Source: Streptomyces lushanensis (GTDB lineage Bacteria; Actinomycetota; Actinomycetes; Streptomycetales; Streptomycetaceae). Taken from it: a DNA stretch of 51,825 nucleotides. Both the position numbers and the translations under genes were made by a program. The stretch lies in the NCBI RefSeq assembly GCF_001700515.1, contig NZ_MAUD01000129.1, positions 1 to 51,825 of the forward strand, read 5' to 3'. Positions 1 through 8,782 of this stretch are shown piece after piece. Under the pieces are notes generated by a model. The model was not told the origin of the DNA. It ran no database searches and saw nothing but the letters and a program-made list of their open reading frames with translations. Every line of letters begins with the position of its first letter. Position 1 is the first letter of the stretch.

Positions 1-2
1 GC

Positions 3-1364
3 GGCGGAAGCAGCGGGGCCGACGGACCAAGCGGCGAATCCGGTGACGCCTGCGGAGGCGGAGGCGAAGGCGGAAGCGGAGGCCATGGCAGAGGCCGCGG
101 CAGACACCGCCGGGGTTCCCACCGGCTCGGCGCCCTGGCCGGCCTCACCGCCCTCACCCTCGCCGCACTGACCACCGCCAGCGGCACGCTCCCCGGCCCC
201 ACACGCGCCTCCGCGGGCTCCGTGGCCGCGGGCCGGGACGCCTCCCTCACCCCCTGCCGTATCGCGGCCACCTCGGCCGTACAGATGTCGGAGGGCCTGC
301 CCACTCCGCCCGGCTACTCGCCCTCCACCGGCACGGTCCGCGCACTCAATCTCATGATCGACTTTCCGGACGCGCAAGGCCCGGGAAAGGCGCTCGACCG
401 GCTCGGCGAGTTCTTCCCGAAGACGTCCCAGTGGTTCAGGAACAGTTCGTACGGACGGCTCGACTACCAGCCCGAGGCCCCGCTGACGGACTGGCTGCGG
501 ATGCCGCTCTCCTTCGCCGCGTACGGGATAGAGCGCGGAGCGCCGTACGAGCCCGGCTACCGGCGGCTGGTCGAGGACATCGTGTCCGCCGCCGACAGCC
601 GGGTGGACTTCGCCGCGTACGACCTGGTCAATGTCCTGGTCACGCCCAACGCCGGGCCCTCGGCGCTCGACACCGTGCTGTCCGTCACGTTCTCCGGCAA
701 CTCGGACGCGCCCGAGGCCGACGGCGCACCGCTCGCCAACACGTCCTTCGTCTACAGCCGCCAGGACGACGGCTCGGGGTCGTACCGCGAGACCGGTTAC
801 CGGGTGCTGCCGCACGAGAACGGCCATGTCTTCGGACTGCCCGATCTCTACACCATGGACGGCGGCAGCTCGGTCGGGCACTGGGACATCATGTCCGAGG
901 ACTGGGGCGCCAACAACGATCTGCTGGGCTGGCACAAGTGGAAGCTCGGCTGGCTGGACGACGAGCAGATCCGCTGCGCGTCCATGTCAGGCGTCAGCGA
1001 GTATCTGCTGGAGCCGCTGGCGCGCAGGGGCGGGCCCAAGGTGACCTTCGTACCGGTCTCCAAGGAGTCCGGTTACGCGGTGGAGGTACGGACCCGGGAG
1101 GGCAACGACGAGGCGGTCTGCCGGCCCGGTGTGCTGATCTACCGGGTGGACTCCACGGTCGACACCGGGCGCGGCCCGATCGCGGTCGCGGACAGCCGCG
1201 AGAACAGCGGCGGCTGCACCCGGCGGCCCAATGTGCACGCGGAGCTGTCGGACGCGCCCTACATGCCGGGCGAGACCTTCGTGGACAGCGAGCACGACAT
1301 CCGGATCTCCGTGATGGCGAAGGAGCCGGGCGGGAACTTCAGGGTGCGGGTGTCACGGCCCTAA
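3..1364 (+). CDS. Secreted M6-family (immune inhibitor A-like) metalloprotease, 5' partial
   Basis: A zinc endopeptidase, probably exported. The frame is open from base 3 with no ATG, GTG or TTG before the GTG at 222, and it encodes a basic stretch followed by a hydrophobic Leu/Ala-rich segment (about bases 110-200) that looks like a signal peptide. The true start is therefore upstream of the window, and the GTG at 222 is not a good start. The metal site is HENGHVFGLPDLY (bases about 814-852), the HExxHxxGxxD pattern of M6 peptidases, followed by a GHWDIMSEDWG segment typical of the family. It converges on the next gene, the two stop codons overlapping within 1361-1364. Function is known from the family; the substrate is unknown. 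Surely a metalloprotease; the exact subfamily is less certain. Confidence 0.82.
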   Translation, partial: GGSSGADGPSGESGDACGGGGEGGSGGHGRGRGRHRRGSHRLGALAGLTALTLAALTTASGTLPGPTRASAGSVAAGRDASLTPCRIAATSAVQMSEGLPTPPGYSPSTGTVRALNLMIDFPDAQGPGKALDRLGEFFPKTSQWFRNSSYGRLDYQPEAPLTDWLRMPLSFAAYGIERGAPYEPGYRRLVEDIVSAADSRVDFAAYDLVNVLVTPNAGPSALDTVLSVTFSGNSDAPEADGAPLANTSFVYSRQDDGSGSYRETGYRVLPHENGHVFGLPDLYTMDGGSSVGHWDIMSEDWGANNDLLGWHKWKLGWLDDEQIRCASMSGVSEYLLEPLARRGGPKVTFVPVSKESGYAVEVRTREGNDEAVCRPGVLIYRVDSTVDTGRGPIAVADSRENSGGCTRRPNVHAELSDAPYMPGETFVDSEHDIRISVMAKEPGGNFRVRVSRP

Positions 1365-3457
1365 GGCGCGTCCCGCAGGTCCGGCAGAACCCCGTTCCGC
1401 GAGAACCCGGTCCGCGAGAGAACCTCTGTCCGCAGCTCGCGCTTGAGGATCTTGCCGGCCGGATTGCGCGGCAGCGGCTCCTCCCGTACGAGCACATGGG
1501 CCGGGACCTTGAAGGCGGCGAGACGGGCGGCGACATGCGCGCGCAGCGCCTCGGCGTCCGCGGCGGTGCCGGAACCTGTGCCGGGACCTGCGCCGGGCTC
1601 TCCCCCCGGACCGGCGCCCGGGCCTCCGCCGGGTTCTCCGTCGGGATCTTCGCCATGACCGGCGCCCGGGCCTCCGTTCAGACCTCCGCCGGGCCCCGCG
1701 CCAGGATCTCCACCCGCACCTCCGCCCGGACCGGCGCCCGGCGCGGCGGCCCGCCCGGCGGCCTTCCTGAGCCGTACCACGGCCACCACCTCCTCACCCA
1801 GCACAGGGTGCGGAACGCCCAGCACCGCGGCGTCCAGGACCTCGGGATGGTCGTGCAGCACGGCCTCGACCTCCGCGCAGTACACGTTCTCACCGCCTCG
1901 GACGACCATGTCCTTGATCCGGTCCACCACCGCGACGCGCCCGTCGCGCGCCGTCACGAGATCGCCGGTCCTGAACCAGCCGTCAGGGGTGAAGGCCTCG
2001 GCGGTGGCGGCCTCGTCGTGCCAGTAGCCGCGTACGAGCGCCTGGCCGCGCAGCCAGAGCTCGCCCACCTGTCCCTCCGGAACGCTCTCGCCCCGCGGTC
2101 CGGCGATCCGTACCTCGGTGGCGGGCGTCGGGCGGCCCACGCTGTCGGGGAAGCGCCGGTACTCCTCGCCGAAGACGGCCAGCACTCCGCCGCAGGTCTC
2201 CGTCAGGCCGTAGCCGTTGCGCGGCTCGACGCGCTCGCCGTAGCGGGCGGTGAGCCGGCCGACGAGCGCGGGCGGCGCGGCGGCGCCACCGGTGCTGAAC
2301 AGGGTCAGCGTCGCCAGCGCGTCGCTCTCCGCCGCGGCCCTGGTCCCGGCCTCTGCCCTGGACTCGGCGCTGGAATCGGTCTCGGCCTCCGTCCCGGCCC
2401 CGGCCCTGAAATCCGTCTCCGCCGCGTCCAGGAGCTGGAGCGCGGTGGCCGGGACACCCGCGAAGTACGTCACCCGGTGCTCGCGGATCAGCCTCAGGGC
2501 CTGCCGCGCGTCCCACGCACGCATCAGTACGAGCGTCCCCCCGACGGCCATGACCGAGTAGACGCAGGTGAACGCGGCCACATGGAAGAAGGGATACGTC
2601 ATCAGCGCGACGGGCGCGGGGCCCTGCCCGGGGATCCGTCCGCGCGCGAGGGCGGAGGCGGCGGCGTGGTAGCGCGGGTTCATGGCCGCGCCTGCCTGGG
2701 CGAGCTGGGTGGCGACGGCACCCTTGGGCCGGCCGGTGGTGCCCGACGTGTAGATGATGGTGGCGTCGTCCTCGGCCCGTACCTCGACGTCGGGCGGCGC
2801 GGCCAACGGATCGGGCGCGGGCAGGTCCTCGTACCGCTCGATCGGCCCGTACCGCTCGACCCGCGCGTACCGCCCGGCCGTCTCACCCAGGTCGGCCTCA
2901 CCCGCCTCACCCGTCTCGTCCTGCTCGCCCCCGTCACCGACGCCGTGATGGAAGACCAGCGTCCGGACGCCCTCGCGCGCGGCCCAGCGCGCCACGCGCG
3001 GCAGCCGCTCGCCGTCCACCAGCAGGACGCGTGGCGCGCAGTCGTCCAGGGCGTAGCTGAACTCGTCCTCGGTCCACCAGGCGTTCAGCGGTACGGCGAC
3101 CAGCCCGGCCAACTGGGCCGCCCAGAAGGCGATCTGCCACTCGGGATGGTTGCGCATGGCGATGACGGCACGGTCGCCCCGGCGCAGCCCGTACCCGTCG
3201 AGCAGACGGTTGGCCAGCGCGGAGGCGGCGGCGAAGAACTCTCCGTACGTGTACGTCCCGCTCTCCGCCACCAGGAACGGCCGGTCGCCGTAGGCCCAGG
3301 TCGCCTCCACGAACTCGCGCAGGGTGCGCGGTCCGTCGGCGTACATGGGCGAACCGTTCTCGTCCCGTACGACGGCGAAGGGCGCCCCCGGCGCGGTCAG
3401 GATGTGCGGCTCCGGCACCTCGGCACCTCTCTCGGCGTCCCAGCTCTCGGCGTTCAA
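1361..3457 (-). CDS. Acyl-CoA synthetase / class I AMP-forming ligase
   Basis: Cytosolic ANL-superfamily enzyme that adenylates a carboxylic acid with ATP and normally transfers it to CoA. Visible family motifs in order: the P-loop-like IIYTSGTTGRPKG, the GYGLTETCG motif, WFRTGDLV with the ATP-binding Asp, and the C-terminal catalytic lysine in PRNPAGKILKREL. The 698 residues exceed the usual 500-550 because of two low-complexity insertions: an Ala/Glu/Ser-rich one (bases about 2330-2420) and a long Gly/Pro/Ala-rich one (about 1565-1760) in the mobile C-terminal domain just before the final lysine segment. It lies 70 bases downstream of the SDR gene on the same strand, so the two are probably co-transcribed. 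Substrate cannot be read from sequence; medium/long-chain fatty or aryl acids are possible. Confidence 0.88.
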   Translation of the reverse strand: MNAESWDAERGAEVPEPHILTAPGAPFAVVRDENGSPMYADGPRTLREFVEATWAYGDRPFLVAESGTYTYGEFFAAASALANRLLDGYGLRRGDRAVIAMRNHPEWQIAFWAAQLAGLVAVPLNAWWTEDEFSYALDDCAPRVLLVDGERLPRVARWAAREGVRTLVFHHGVGDGGEQDETGEAGEADLGETAGRYARVERYGPIERYEDLPAPDPLAAPPDVEVRAEDDATIIYTSGTTGRPKGAVATQLAQAGAAMNPRYHAAASALARGRIPGQGPAPVALMTYPFFHVAAFTCVYSVMAVGGTLVLMRAWDARQALRLIREHRVTYFAGVPATALQLLDAAETDFRAGAGTEAETDSSAESRAEAGTRAAAESDALATLTLFSTGGAAAPPALVGRLTARYGERVEPRNGYGLTETCGGVLAVFGEEYRRFPDSVGRPTPATEVRIAGPRGESVPEGQVGELWLRGQALVRGYWHDEAATAEAFTPDGWFRTGDLVTARDGRVAVVDRIKDMVVRGGENVYCAEVEAVLHDHPEVLDAAVLGVPHPVLGEEVVAVVRLRKAAGRAAAPGAGPGGGAGGDPGAGPGGGLNGGPGAGHGEDPDGEPGGGPGAGPGGEPGAGPGTGSGTAADAEALRAHVAARLAAFKVPAHVLVREEPLPRNPAGKILKRELRTEVLSRTGFSRNGVLPDLRDAP

Positions 3458-3527
3458 GGGCCGCTCGGCCCGCCGCGACGCTACTCGACCGCCCGGTCCG
3501 TGGTCGAACCGCCCGCCTTCCCCGGAC

Positions 3528-4283
3528 TCAGTCGACCACCGTGCCGCAGGTGATGTTGAACGCGGTCGCGGTCATGGACCGGGCGCGGTCGGAGGCGGCG
3601 AAGGCGGCCACGTTCGCGACGTCCTCCCGTGTCGCCGCCCGCTTGAGCAGCGTCCGCCGCACGGTGTCCTCGACGATGGCCGCGCCGCCCTCGAAGTCCT
3701 CGGGGATGGTGTCCACGATCCCCGCCGTCTGGAGCGTCAGCGCGCGGATCCCGTACCGTCCCAGCTCACCGGCGAGTTGTCTGCGCAGCGCCTCGACGGC
3801 CTGGAGCGCCACTTGCAGCCCGCCCAGATTCCACTCGGGCCTCGGGTCGCCGTACCCGCCGAACATCAGGATCACGCCCGAGCGGCGCGGGATCATATGG
3901 CGCGCGGCGGCCCGTGCGGTCAGGAAATTCGTCCGCAGCGCGGTCATGACGGGCTGCTGGAAGTCCGCGAACGGCATCTCCACGAGGGGGGTGCCCTGCA
4001 CATCGCCGTGCGAGATCAGATTGAACGAGATGTCGATACCACCGGTCCGCGCGGCCACGTCGGCGGCGTGCGCGTCCACGGCCTGTTCGTCGAGCGCGTC
4101 CACCACGGCGGCCTCGACGGCGCCGCCCTCGTCCCCGATCTCGGCGGCGACCCGCTCCAGCGGCGCCGGGGTCCTGGCGGCGAGAAAGACACGCGCCCCT
4201 TCCCGTGCGAAGGTCCGGGCCACGGCGCTGCCGATGGCGCCACTGCCGCCGTAGATCACCGCGGTCTTGTCCTTGAGCAACAT
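3528..4283 (-). CDS. SDR-family oxidoreductase, catalytically atypical
   Basis: Rossmann-fold short-chain dehydrogenase/reductase-like protein of 251 residues. The start is the ATG at 4283, with a GAGGAG ribosome site 9 bases upstream; a longer frame exists but its extra N-terminus is not SDR-like. The dinucleotide-binding motif YGGSGAIGSAVA is at residues about 10-21, and an Asn in NLISHGD stands near the usual NNAG position. The expected catalytic YxxxK is not visible: the region after VILMFGGYGDPRPEW continues as LGGLQVALQAVEALRR, with neither Tyr nor Lys at the normal spacing. It may bind NAD(P) without standard catalysis, or use different residues. Likely in one operon with the acyl-CoA synthetase downstream. 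Confidence 0.8.
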   Translation of the reverse strand: MLLKDKTAVIYGGSGAIGSAVARTFAREGARVFLAARTPAPLERVAAEIGDEGGAVEAAVVDALDEQAVDAHAADVAARTGGIDISFNLISHGDVQGTPLVEMPFADFQQPVMTALRTNFLTARAAARHMIPRRSGVILMFGGYGDPRPEWNLGGLQVALQAVEALRRQLAGELGRYGIRALTLQTAGIVDTIPEDFEGGAAIVEDTVRRTLLKRAATREDVANVAAFAASDRARSMTATAFNITCGTVVD

Positions 4284-4397
4284 GGGTCCGCTCTCCTCGT
4301 CGTCCTCGTCGTCACCTGTGGGCGCGTCCGCACCAGCGATACGGGCGCGCCCACACCACCGACTCCACGATCCGTGGAAACTCATCGCCAGTGGCGC

Positions 4398-4435
4398 GGG
4401 AAGGGCCGGCTCCCGGTGAGGAGCCGGCCCTTCCC
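4398..4435. terminator. Strong 16-bp hairpin between SDR and S8 protease genes
   Basis: Perfect inverted repeat: left arm 4398-4413, right arm 4420-4435, 6-base loop CGGTGA. It lies downstream of the S8 protease gene and upstream of the SDR gene, both on the minus strand, so it most likely terminates the protease transcript. There is no clear T-run, as is common in Streptomyces. Confidence 0.7.
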
Positions 4436-4474
4436 GGGGCGAACTATGACGAGCGGACCACGCGATCCCTCAGA

Positions 4475-4550
4475 GGCCGATCAGAGATCAGCCGGGATCC
4501 ATCAACAGGCCGATCAAAGGTCAGCCGGGATCCGTCAACAGCTGATCAGA
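4475..4550. repeat. 33-bp tandem repeat, two full copies and a partial third
   Basis: Copy one is 4475-4507 and copy two 4508-4540, both beginning GGCCGATCA and containing TCAGCCGGGATCC; they differ at only a few positions. A degraded third start (GCTGATCAGAG) runs to the S8 protease stop at 4546. The repeat lies immediately 3' of the protease gene and has no obvious coding role. Confidence 0.7.
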
Positions 4551-5943
4551 GTCCGTCGGTGTGGAGCAGACGGTTGGGTGAGGCCGTACTGATGGGACGG
4601 ATCACGTCCTTGGTGGACGAGCTGATGAGCCGGCGGGTCAGCTCGGCGGGGGAGGCCGTCGGGTACTTCTCCTTCAGGAGGGCGGCGACGCCGGCGACAT
4701 GGGGACTGGCCATGGAGGTGCCGCTGAGCGTGCTGGAGCCGCCGCCGAGTTTGGCGGAGACGATGGCGACGCCCGGCGCGTAGGTCGTCAGGCAGCGGCC
4801 GTAGTTGCTGAAGCGGGCCTCGCGGTCCTGGATGTCGGTGGCGCCCACGGCGACCGCCTCCGCGGCTCCGGCGGGCGAGACACGGCAGGCGTTCTGGGAC
4901 TCGTTGCCGGCCGCGGCGACGGGCAGGACGCCCAGGTCGGCGATGGCGTTGACGGCGCTGTCCACCGCCGCCGACGAGGAGCCGCCGATGGAGGCATTGA
5001 GGACCGAGGGCTGCCTGGCGTGGGCCGCGACCCAGTCGAGTCCGGCGATGACACCGGCCCAGTCGCCCTGCCCCTGGCAGTTCAGCACGCGGACGGAGAC
5101 AAGAGAGACCGAGCGCGCCACGCCGTAGGTCGCGCCGCCCGTGGTGCCCGCCACGTGTGTGCCATGGGAGTTGCAGTCCTGCCCGTCGCGCCCGTCACCG
5201 ACGGCGTCGAACCCGACGGTGGCACGACCGCCGAACTCGCTGTGCGCGGTCTCGATCCCGGTGTCGACGATGTACGCCGTGACGCCCCGGCCCGTACCGG
5301 TCACGGTGAACTCGCTGTCTAGGGGCAGGTTGCGCTGGTCGATCCGGTCCAGGCCCCAGCTCGCGGCCCTGACCGACCTCACCACGCGCTCCTCGGGTCC
5401 CTCGGGCGTCGCCCCGGGTGCCGTGCCGGGCGTCGCCCCGGCTGCCGTGCCGGGCGTCGCCCCGGGCGTCATCCCGGGCGTCGCTTCCGCGGCCAAGGGT
5501 GAGCCGACGCTGATCCGTGCGTTCTCCTCGATGGCCTGGACGCCCGGAAACGCCCGTACGGCGCGCAACTGGTCCTCGGTGAGGGCGGCGGCGAACCCGC
5601 GCACGACGGTCCCGTAGGTGAACCGAGGCTTGACGCCGAGCTGTCGCACCACCGTGGCCGCCGTGAACGCGGGCTGAAGGGTCACGATGTACTGACCGGG
5701 AATCGCCTCGGCGGAACGCTCCACGGGAACGGGGGTCGCTGCGGGAGCGGGAACCGGAGCGGGAGCCGGTACGAGGGCCGGTGCGGGAGCCGGTGCGGGA
5801 ACGGGAGCCGGTGCGGGAACGGGAGCCTGTCTGGAACCGGCCGTCGCGTCGGCGCTGCCGGCGCCACCGTTCATGCCGGCGCCGCTGATCAGGGGAACGA
5901 GTAGCAGAAGGGCGATCGGTGCCCAGCGCGCGCTCAAGCGCAT
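4546..5943 (-). CDS. Secreted subtilisin-like serine protease (peptidase S8)
   Basis: Extracellular endopeptidase of 465 residues. The ATG at 5943 is preceded by AAGGAG at 5-base spacing and starts a typical signal peptide (MRLSARWAPIALLLLVPLIS). Next come a Pro/Ala-rich linker, an inhibitor-I9-type propeptide (IPGQYIVTLQ...), a second low-complexity linker rich in ATPG, and the S8 domain. The catalytic triad is visible: Asp in YIVDTGIE, His in NSHGTHVAGT, Ser in LSGTSMASPHVAG, with the oxyanion Asn in AAGNES. An in-frame extension upstream to 6357 lacks protease character and was not used. Likely monocistronic. This architecture is common in Streptomyces. Confidence 0.93.
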   Translation of the reverse strand: MRLSARWAPIALLLLVPLISGAGMNGGAGSADATAGSRQAPVPAPAPVPAPAPAPALVPAPAPVPAPAATPVPVERSAEAIPGQYIVTLQPAFTAATVVRQLGVKPRFTYGTVVRGFAAALTEDQLRAVRAFPGVQAIEENARISVGSPLAAEATPGMTPGATPGTAAGATPGTAPGATPEGPEERVVRSVRAASWGLDRIDQRNLPLDSEFTVTGTGRGVTAYIVDTGIETAHSEFGGRATVGFDAVGDGRDGQDCNSHGTHVAGTTGGATYGVARSVSLVSVRVLNCQGQGDWAGVIAGLDWVAAHARQPSVLNASIGGSSSAAVDSAVNAIADLGVLPVAAAGNESQNACRVSPAGAAEAVAVGATDIQDREARFSNYGRCLTTYAPGVAIVSAKLGGGSSTLSGTSMASPHVAGVAALLKEKYPTASPAELTRRLISSSTKDVIRPISTASPNRLLHTDGL

Positions 5944-6771
5944 ACATGCTCCTTGCGAGGACGGAATCGCCCACGGCCGAACCAAGACAGGCCCGCGAGC
6001 GACGAACACCCTTCCTTCGGCCATGACACGCCCACGGCTTGAGCGACACCGACCGTATGGCGCAAGCCCCTCCGCCTCGTCCGTCACCATCACCAAGGAC
6101 CGTGCGACCTCCCGCGCCCCCGGCTGACGGCCGTGCGATCGCCCAGGGCCGTACCCGTACGGATCATGCCGTTCCCGGAAGGCCCCAGCGGCCGAGACCG
6201 GCGCCGCGCAGTGCCCAGGACCGCATCGGCCGCGAACACGACGAACCGCGTTGTCCGCGCCGTCCACCATCGCGCCCGGTTCACCACCCCCGAGCCCACC
6301 GCCCGCCACAAAGGGGCCATCGCCGAGCCGGCCCAAGCCCCGACCGCCCAGCCCCAACGGATAAGCGCGCCGACCGGCACATCCGCTACCCTGTCAGTGG
6401 TCGGCCAGGCTCCCGCCGCAGCAATCGTCCAACCCACCGGACACCAGCGGCAGAACCTCTCCGACCACCGGGTCTGCCAAGCCAGGTCGGGGCCCAGCCA
6501 CTGGGTTCTCGACAAGGTCTGCCACAGACCCCTGCCTTGCCTTCGTAGCCTTCGTGGGGCTTGCAGAAAACTCCATCGGTGCAGGCCAGCGGGGTGGCCG
6601 CAGAGGCTTCGGAAACGGTCGGCTCCCGATTCGGGAACGTTCAGCGAATAGCTGCTGCTCAGCAGCACAGCCAGCCACAGTCCGGTTGACGACGGTTGCT
6701 GTCGCTCAGCGCTTCCCCACAACGCCTCGTCCCCTGTGCCCAGGCCGCCACTGTTGATCAACGTGGGCACC
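5944..6771. other. 828-base stretch with no recognisable gene
   Basis: Long frames exist here on both strands because of high GC, the longest on the minus strand from 6866 to 6090. None shows a recognisable domain, a credible ribosome site or protein-like composition. It presumably holds the promoter of the S8 protease on its left and decayed DNA toward the island edge. Base composition becomes more mixed after about 6550. Confidence 0.5.
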
Positions 6772-7198
6772 ATGGCCTTCCGAGTACCGCGCATCCGCCG
6801 CAGCCTGATCGTGCTGCTCTCCCACGACGGCCGGGCGGTGTTCCTGCGCAAACGCGCTGGGCACATCGCCTGACGCCACTGCAGTGACCCGTCTCAGCCT
6901 GCCTTACCTAGACCAAGGCACTCAAACAGTGGAGGCGGTGTCACACCGCGCTTCCCACGATGACACGCGGAACCGTCACCGGCCGCATCTCCGTGATGGT
7001 CGAGGCGGAACTCCACCTGTACGCGATCGTCATCCTCAGACTGTCCGCACCGGACACCAGCTCACTGACCCACGACGGGAGTTGGCATCCACTCGCGCAC
7101 CTGCCGGAGATGCCGATCTTCCGACCAAACTCCCACTACTCATCGAGGGATACGTGGATCGCTGGATTCCTGACGGACCGATCACTCTGGACAGCTGA
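6772..7198 (+). pseudogene. Frameshifted Nudix-like protein remnant
   Basis: Pieces in several frames together resemble the intact protein at 34976-35404. The ATG at 6772 opens a frame ending at 6873 (RRSLIVLLSHDGRAVFLRKR). Next comes a segment in frame with 6884 (LSLPYLDQGTQTVEAVSHRA), then one in frame with 6960 (HLYAIVILRLSAPD...WHPLAHLPEM), and finally one ending at 7198 (LLIEGYVDRWIPDGPITL). The last matches VEGYLGGWIPDGWITL of the intact homologue. At least three frame changes make a functional product unlikely. The Nudix assignment is tentative because the Nudix box is degenerate even in the intact copy. Confidence 0.55.
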
Positions 7199-7243
7199 AC
7201 CACCCGCAGGCACCCGTCTGCCCTGGTGCCACTTCCTCTTCCC

Positions 7244-7633
7244 TCAAGAATGAGACCAGTTCCGCAGCGGGTACACGTCCCAGGAAAAGCGGCGCAGCCG
7301 GGCCCGCTCGACCTCGCCGATGTCGCGGTGCGAGGGGTTAAGGTAGCGGCCGAGAACGACGACCGCCACGCGACGCGCGCCGACGGTCTTCAAGGCGGCG
7401 ACTGCGGACTGAACATGGTTGCCGGTGATCCAAATGTCGTCACCGAGAGGGACGGTATCGCCCCACAGTGAGCTGCTCCGAGTTTCGTAGAGTCCGAGGC
7501 CGAGGCACCGCCCTGTTGCTATCCCGGACCGTTTGGCTGGGCTTACCCCCACGGGCGTGCGAAGGTGCAGGTCAGCCACATCATTCCACGGTTCCGTCAA
7601 GGCAAGCCCCGACCGGAGCAGGCCATGTGACAC
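7244..7633 (-). pseudogene. Phosphoribosyltransferase-like C-terminal remnant
   Basis: The C-terminal two thirds (GDDIWITGNHVQSAVAALKTVGARRVAVVVLGRYLNP, quoted in two parts: the DDIWITG element and the AVVVLGRYLN strand) follow the PRPP-binding DD-x-x-TTG pattern of actinobacterial ComF/PRTase-like proteins. The N-terminal third is not recognisable and the product is much shorter than the usual 200 or more residues, so I read it as a 5'-truncated gene. It sits between the Nudix-like remnant and the preQ0 operon, at the presumed island edge. Confidence 0.5.
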
Positions 7634-7654
7634 GCCCTGGATTGAGTGCGGGGC

Positions 7655-8422
7655 TCAGCCAGCGATGTATGCGATGGCGTCGTGACTATGGATGCTTTCT
7701 AGGTTGCGGACCCTCACCGAGTGACGAAGACCCCGCTCGCGGCAGACGTGGCTGACTTCGCGGGCAATGTCTTCGACGAACACAGGGTGGTCGTACGCCT
7801 GCATCGTCAGCACACGTTCATCTGGACGCTTTACCAAGGGCACGACGGGCGCGGACGCACAGCGTTCCAAGAGTCGTACGGCCTGCTGCACCCCAAAGGG
7901 ATAGGGGGTGTCCCCGTGCCCGGTCACGGACAGCATGACACGGCTGCGCTGGTTGTGGGCGCCGTAGTCAGAGATCGCTTTCGAGCACGGGCACAGACTG
8001 GTGACCTCGGTGGTAACCGACGTGATCACTGTCGTGTCTCCGTCGTCCCAGCGGCCGTCGAACCGGACATCGTGGACCTGAAACGACTCGGCGCCAGTCG
8101 CAGGCGCGATCACCGTCGTGCTCAGCGGGATGGCTACCGACACTGCGAGCTCCGGTGCATCCAGGCGGTCCGCACCGACTTTCAGCACGTGCGGCAGCCT
8201 GCGCGGGTCGAACCGGCGAAGGTACTCGTGGGCGAGAGCCACCATGCGGCTCATGTGGGTGCCACGGCGGTCATGCTGGAGCCGCACGGTCACTTCGATC
8301 TCGGCAATCCCCTCCTGGCGGAGGTGGCCGTCCTCGAAGTACAGCGGGTAGCGCAGGCCGCTGATGCCAACCTCGTCGATCTCGATGCCGCGGGTGTCAG
8401 TCTCGTTCTGGATGTCGTGCAT
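7655..8422 (-). CDS. folE2: GTP cyclohydrolase FolE2 (type IB)
   Basis: Converts GTP to 7,8-dihydroneopterin triphosphate, the first step toward preQ0. The family signature SLCPCSKAISDYGAHNQRS (bases about 7920-7976), with its catalytic/metal cysteine, identifies the COG1469 type rather than the zinc-dependent FolE. The 255 residues are slightly short for the family but the ends look complete. It is the last gene of a minus-strand operon queC-queE-queD-folE2; the queD stop is 3 bases upstream of this ATG. A dedicated cyclohydrolase in the cluster makes preQ0 supply independent of the housekeeping folate enzyme. Confidence 0.93.
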   Translation of the reverse strand: MHDIQNETDTRGIEIDEVGISGLRYPLYFEDGHLRQEGIAEIEVTVRLQHDRRGTHMSRMVALAHEYLRRFDPRRLPHVLKVGADRLDAPELAVSVAIPLSTTVIAPATGAESFQVHDVRFDGRWDDGDTTVITSVTTEVTSLCPCSKAISDYGAHNQRSRVMLSVTGHGDTPYPFGVQQAVRLLERCASAPVVPLVKRPDERVLTMQAYDHPVFVEDIAREVSHVCRERGLRHSVRVRNLESIHSHDAIAYIAG

Positions 8423-8425
8423 CGC

Positions 8426-8782
8426 TCACTCGCCCCGATAGGTGCAGCCGGACGTGCACGTCTCGCGAACGGTGAGCGCAGAGAGGTCGGGCAGGGTCGG
8501 CTTCAGTCGCTCCCAGATCCAGCGGGCAAGAACTTCGCTCGTCGGGTTCCCCAGGCCTTCGATGTCGTTGAGGTAGTAGTGGTCGAGCCGTGCTTCGAGG
8601 GGCTTGAAGGCCTTCTTGAGGTCGCCGAAGTCCATGACCCAGCCCGTCTCAGGGTCGACGGGAGCCTCGACGTGGACGATGACCTTGTAGGAGTGGCCGT
8701 GCAGGCGCTGACACTTGTGGCCCTCGGGCACGTTGGGCAGGCGGTGCGCAGCCTCGAAGGTGAACTCGCGGAAGATTTCCAT
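8426..8782 (-). CDS. queD: 6-carboxy-5,6,7,8-tetrahydropterin synthase QueD
   Basis: Second step of preQ0 synthesis: dihydroneopterin triphosphate to 6-carboxytetrahydropterin. The 118-residue protein has the PTPS-like zinc ligands in FEAAHRL and LHGHSY, and the catalytic Cys in [17 protein letters not shown] and the C-terminal ETCTSGCTY segment also fit the family. Its ATG overlaps the TAA of queE by one base (TAATG at 8780-8784), indicating coupled translation. Full length for the family. Confidence 0.95.
   Translation of the reverse strand: MEIFREFTFEAAHRLPNVPEGHKCQRLHGHSYKVIVHVEAPVDPETGWVMDFGDLKKAFKPLEARLDHYYLNDIEGLGNPTSEVLARWIWERLKPTLPDLSALTVRETCTSGCTYRGE

Noticed and set aside
431..3553. 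Very long plus-strand frame of 1040 codons
   Set aside because: It overlaps the M6 protease and is antisense to the acyl-CoA synthetase, has Arg/Gly/Ala-rich shadow composition and no domain; an artefact of high GC.
5941..5948. CATACATG before the S8 protease gene, like the cassette A operator core
   Set aside because: The flanking bases do not form the wider inverted repeat, and it lies 30 kb from the regulator; an 8-base match is not enough.
6536..6550. GCCTTCGTAGC, identical to the first 11 bases of the tRNA-Arg gene at 41548
   Set aside because: Integration sites normally duplicate the tRNA 3' end, not its 5' end, and the match stops after 11 bases; probably chance.
6090..6866. Minus-strand frame of 258 codons
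   Set aside because: Composition is Trp/Arg/Gly-rich shadow-like with no recognisable segment, and it overlaps the Nudix-like remnant antisense.
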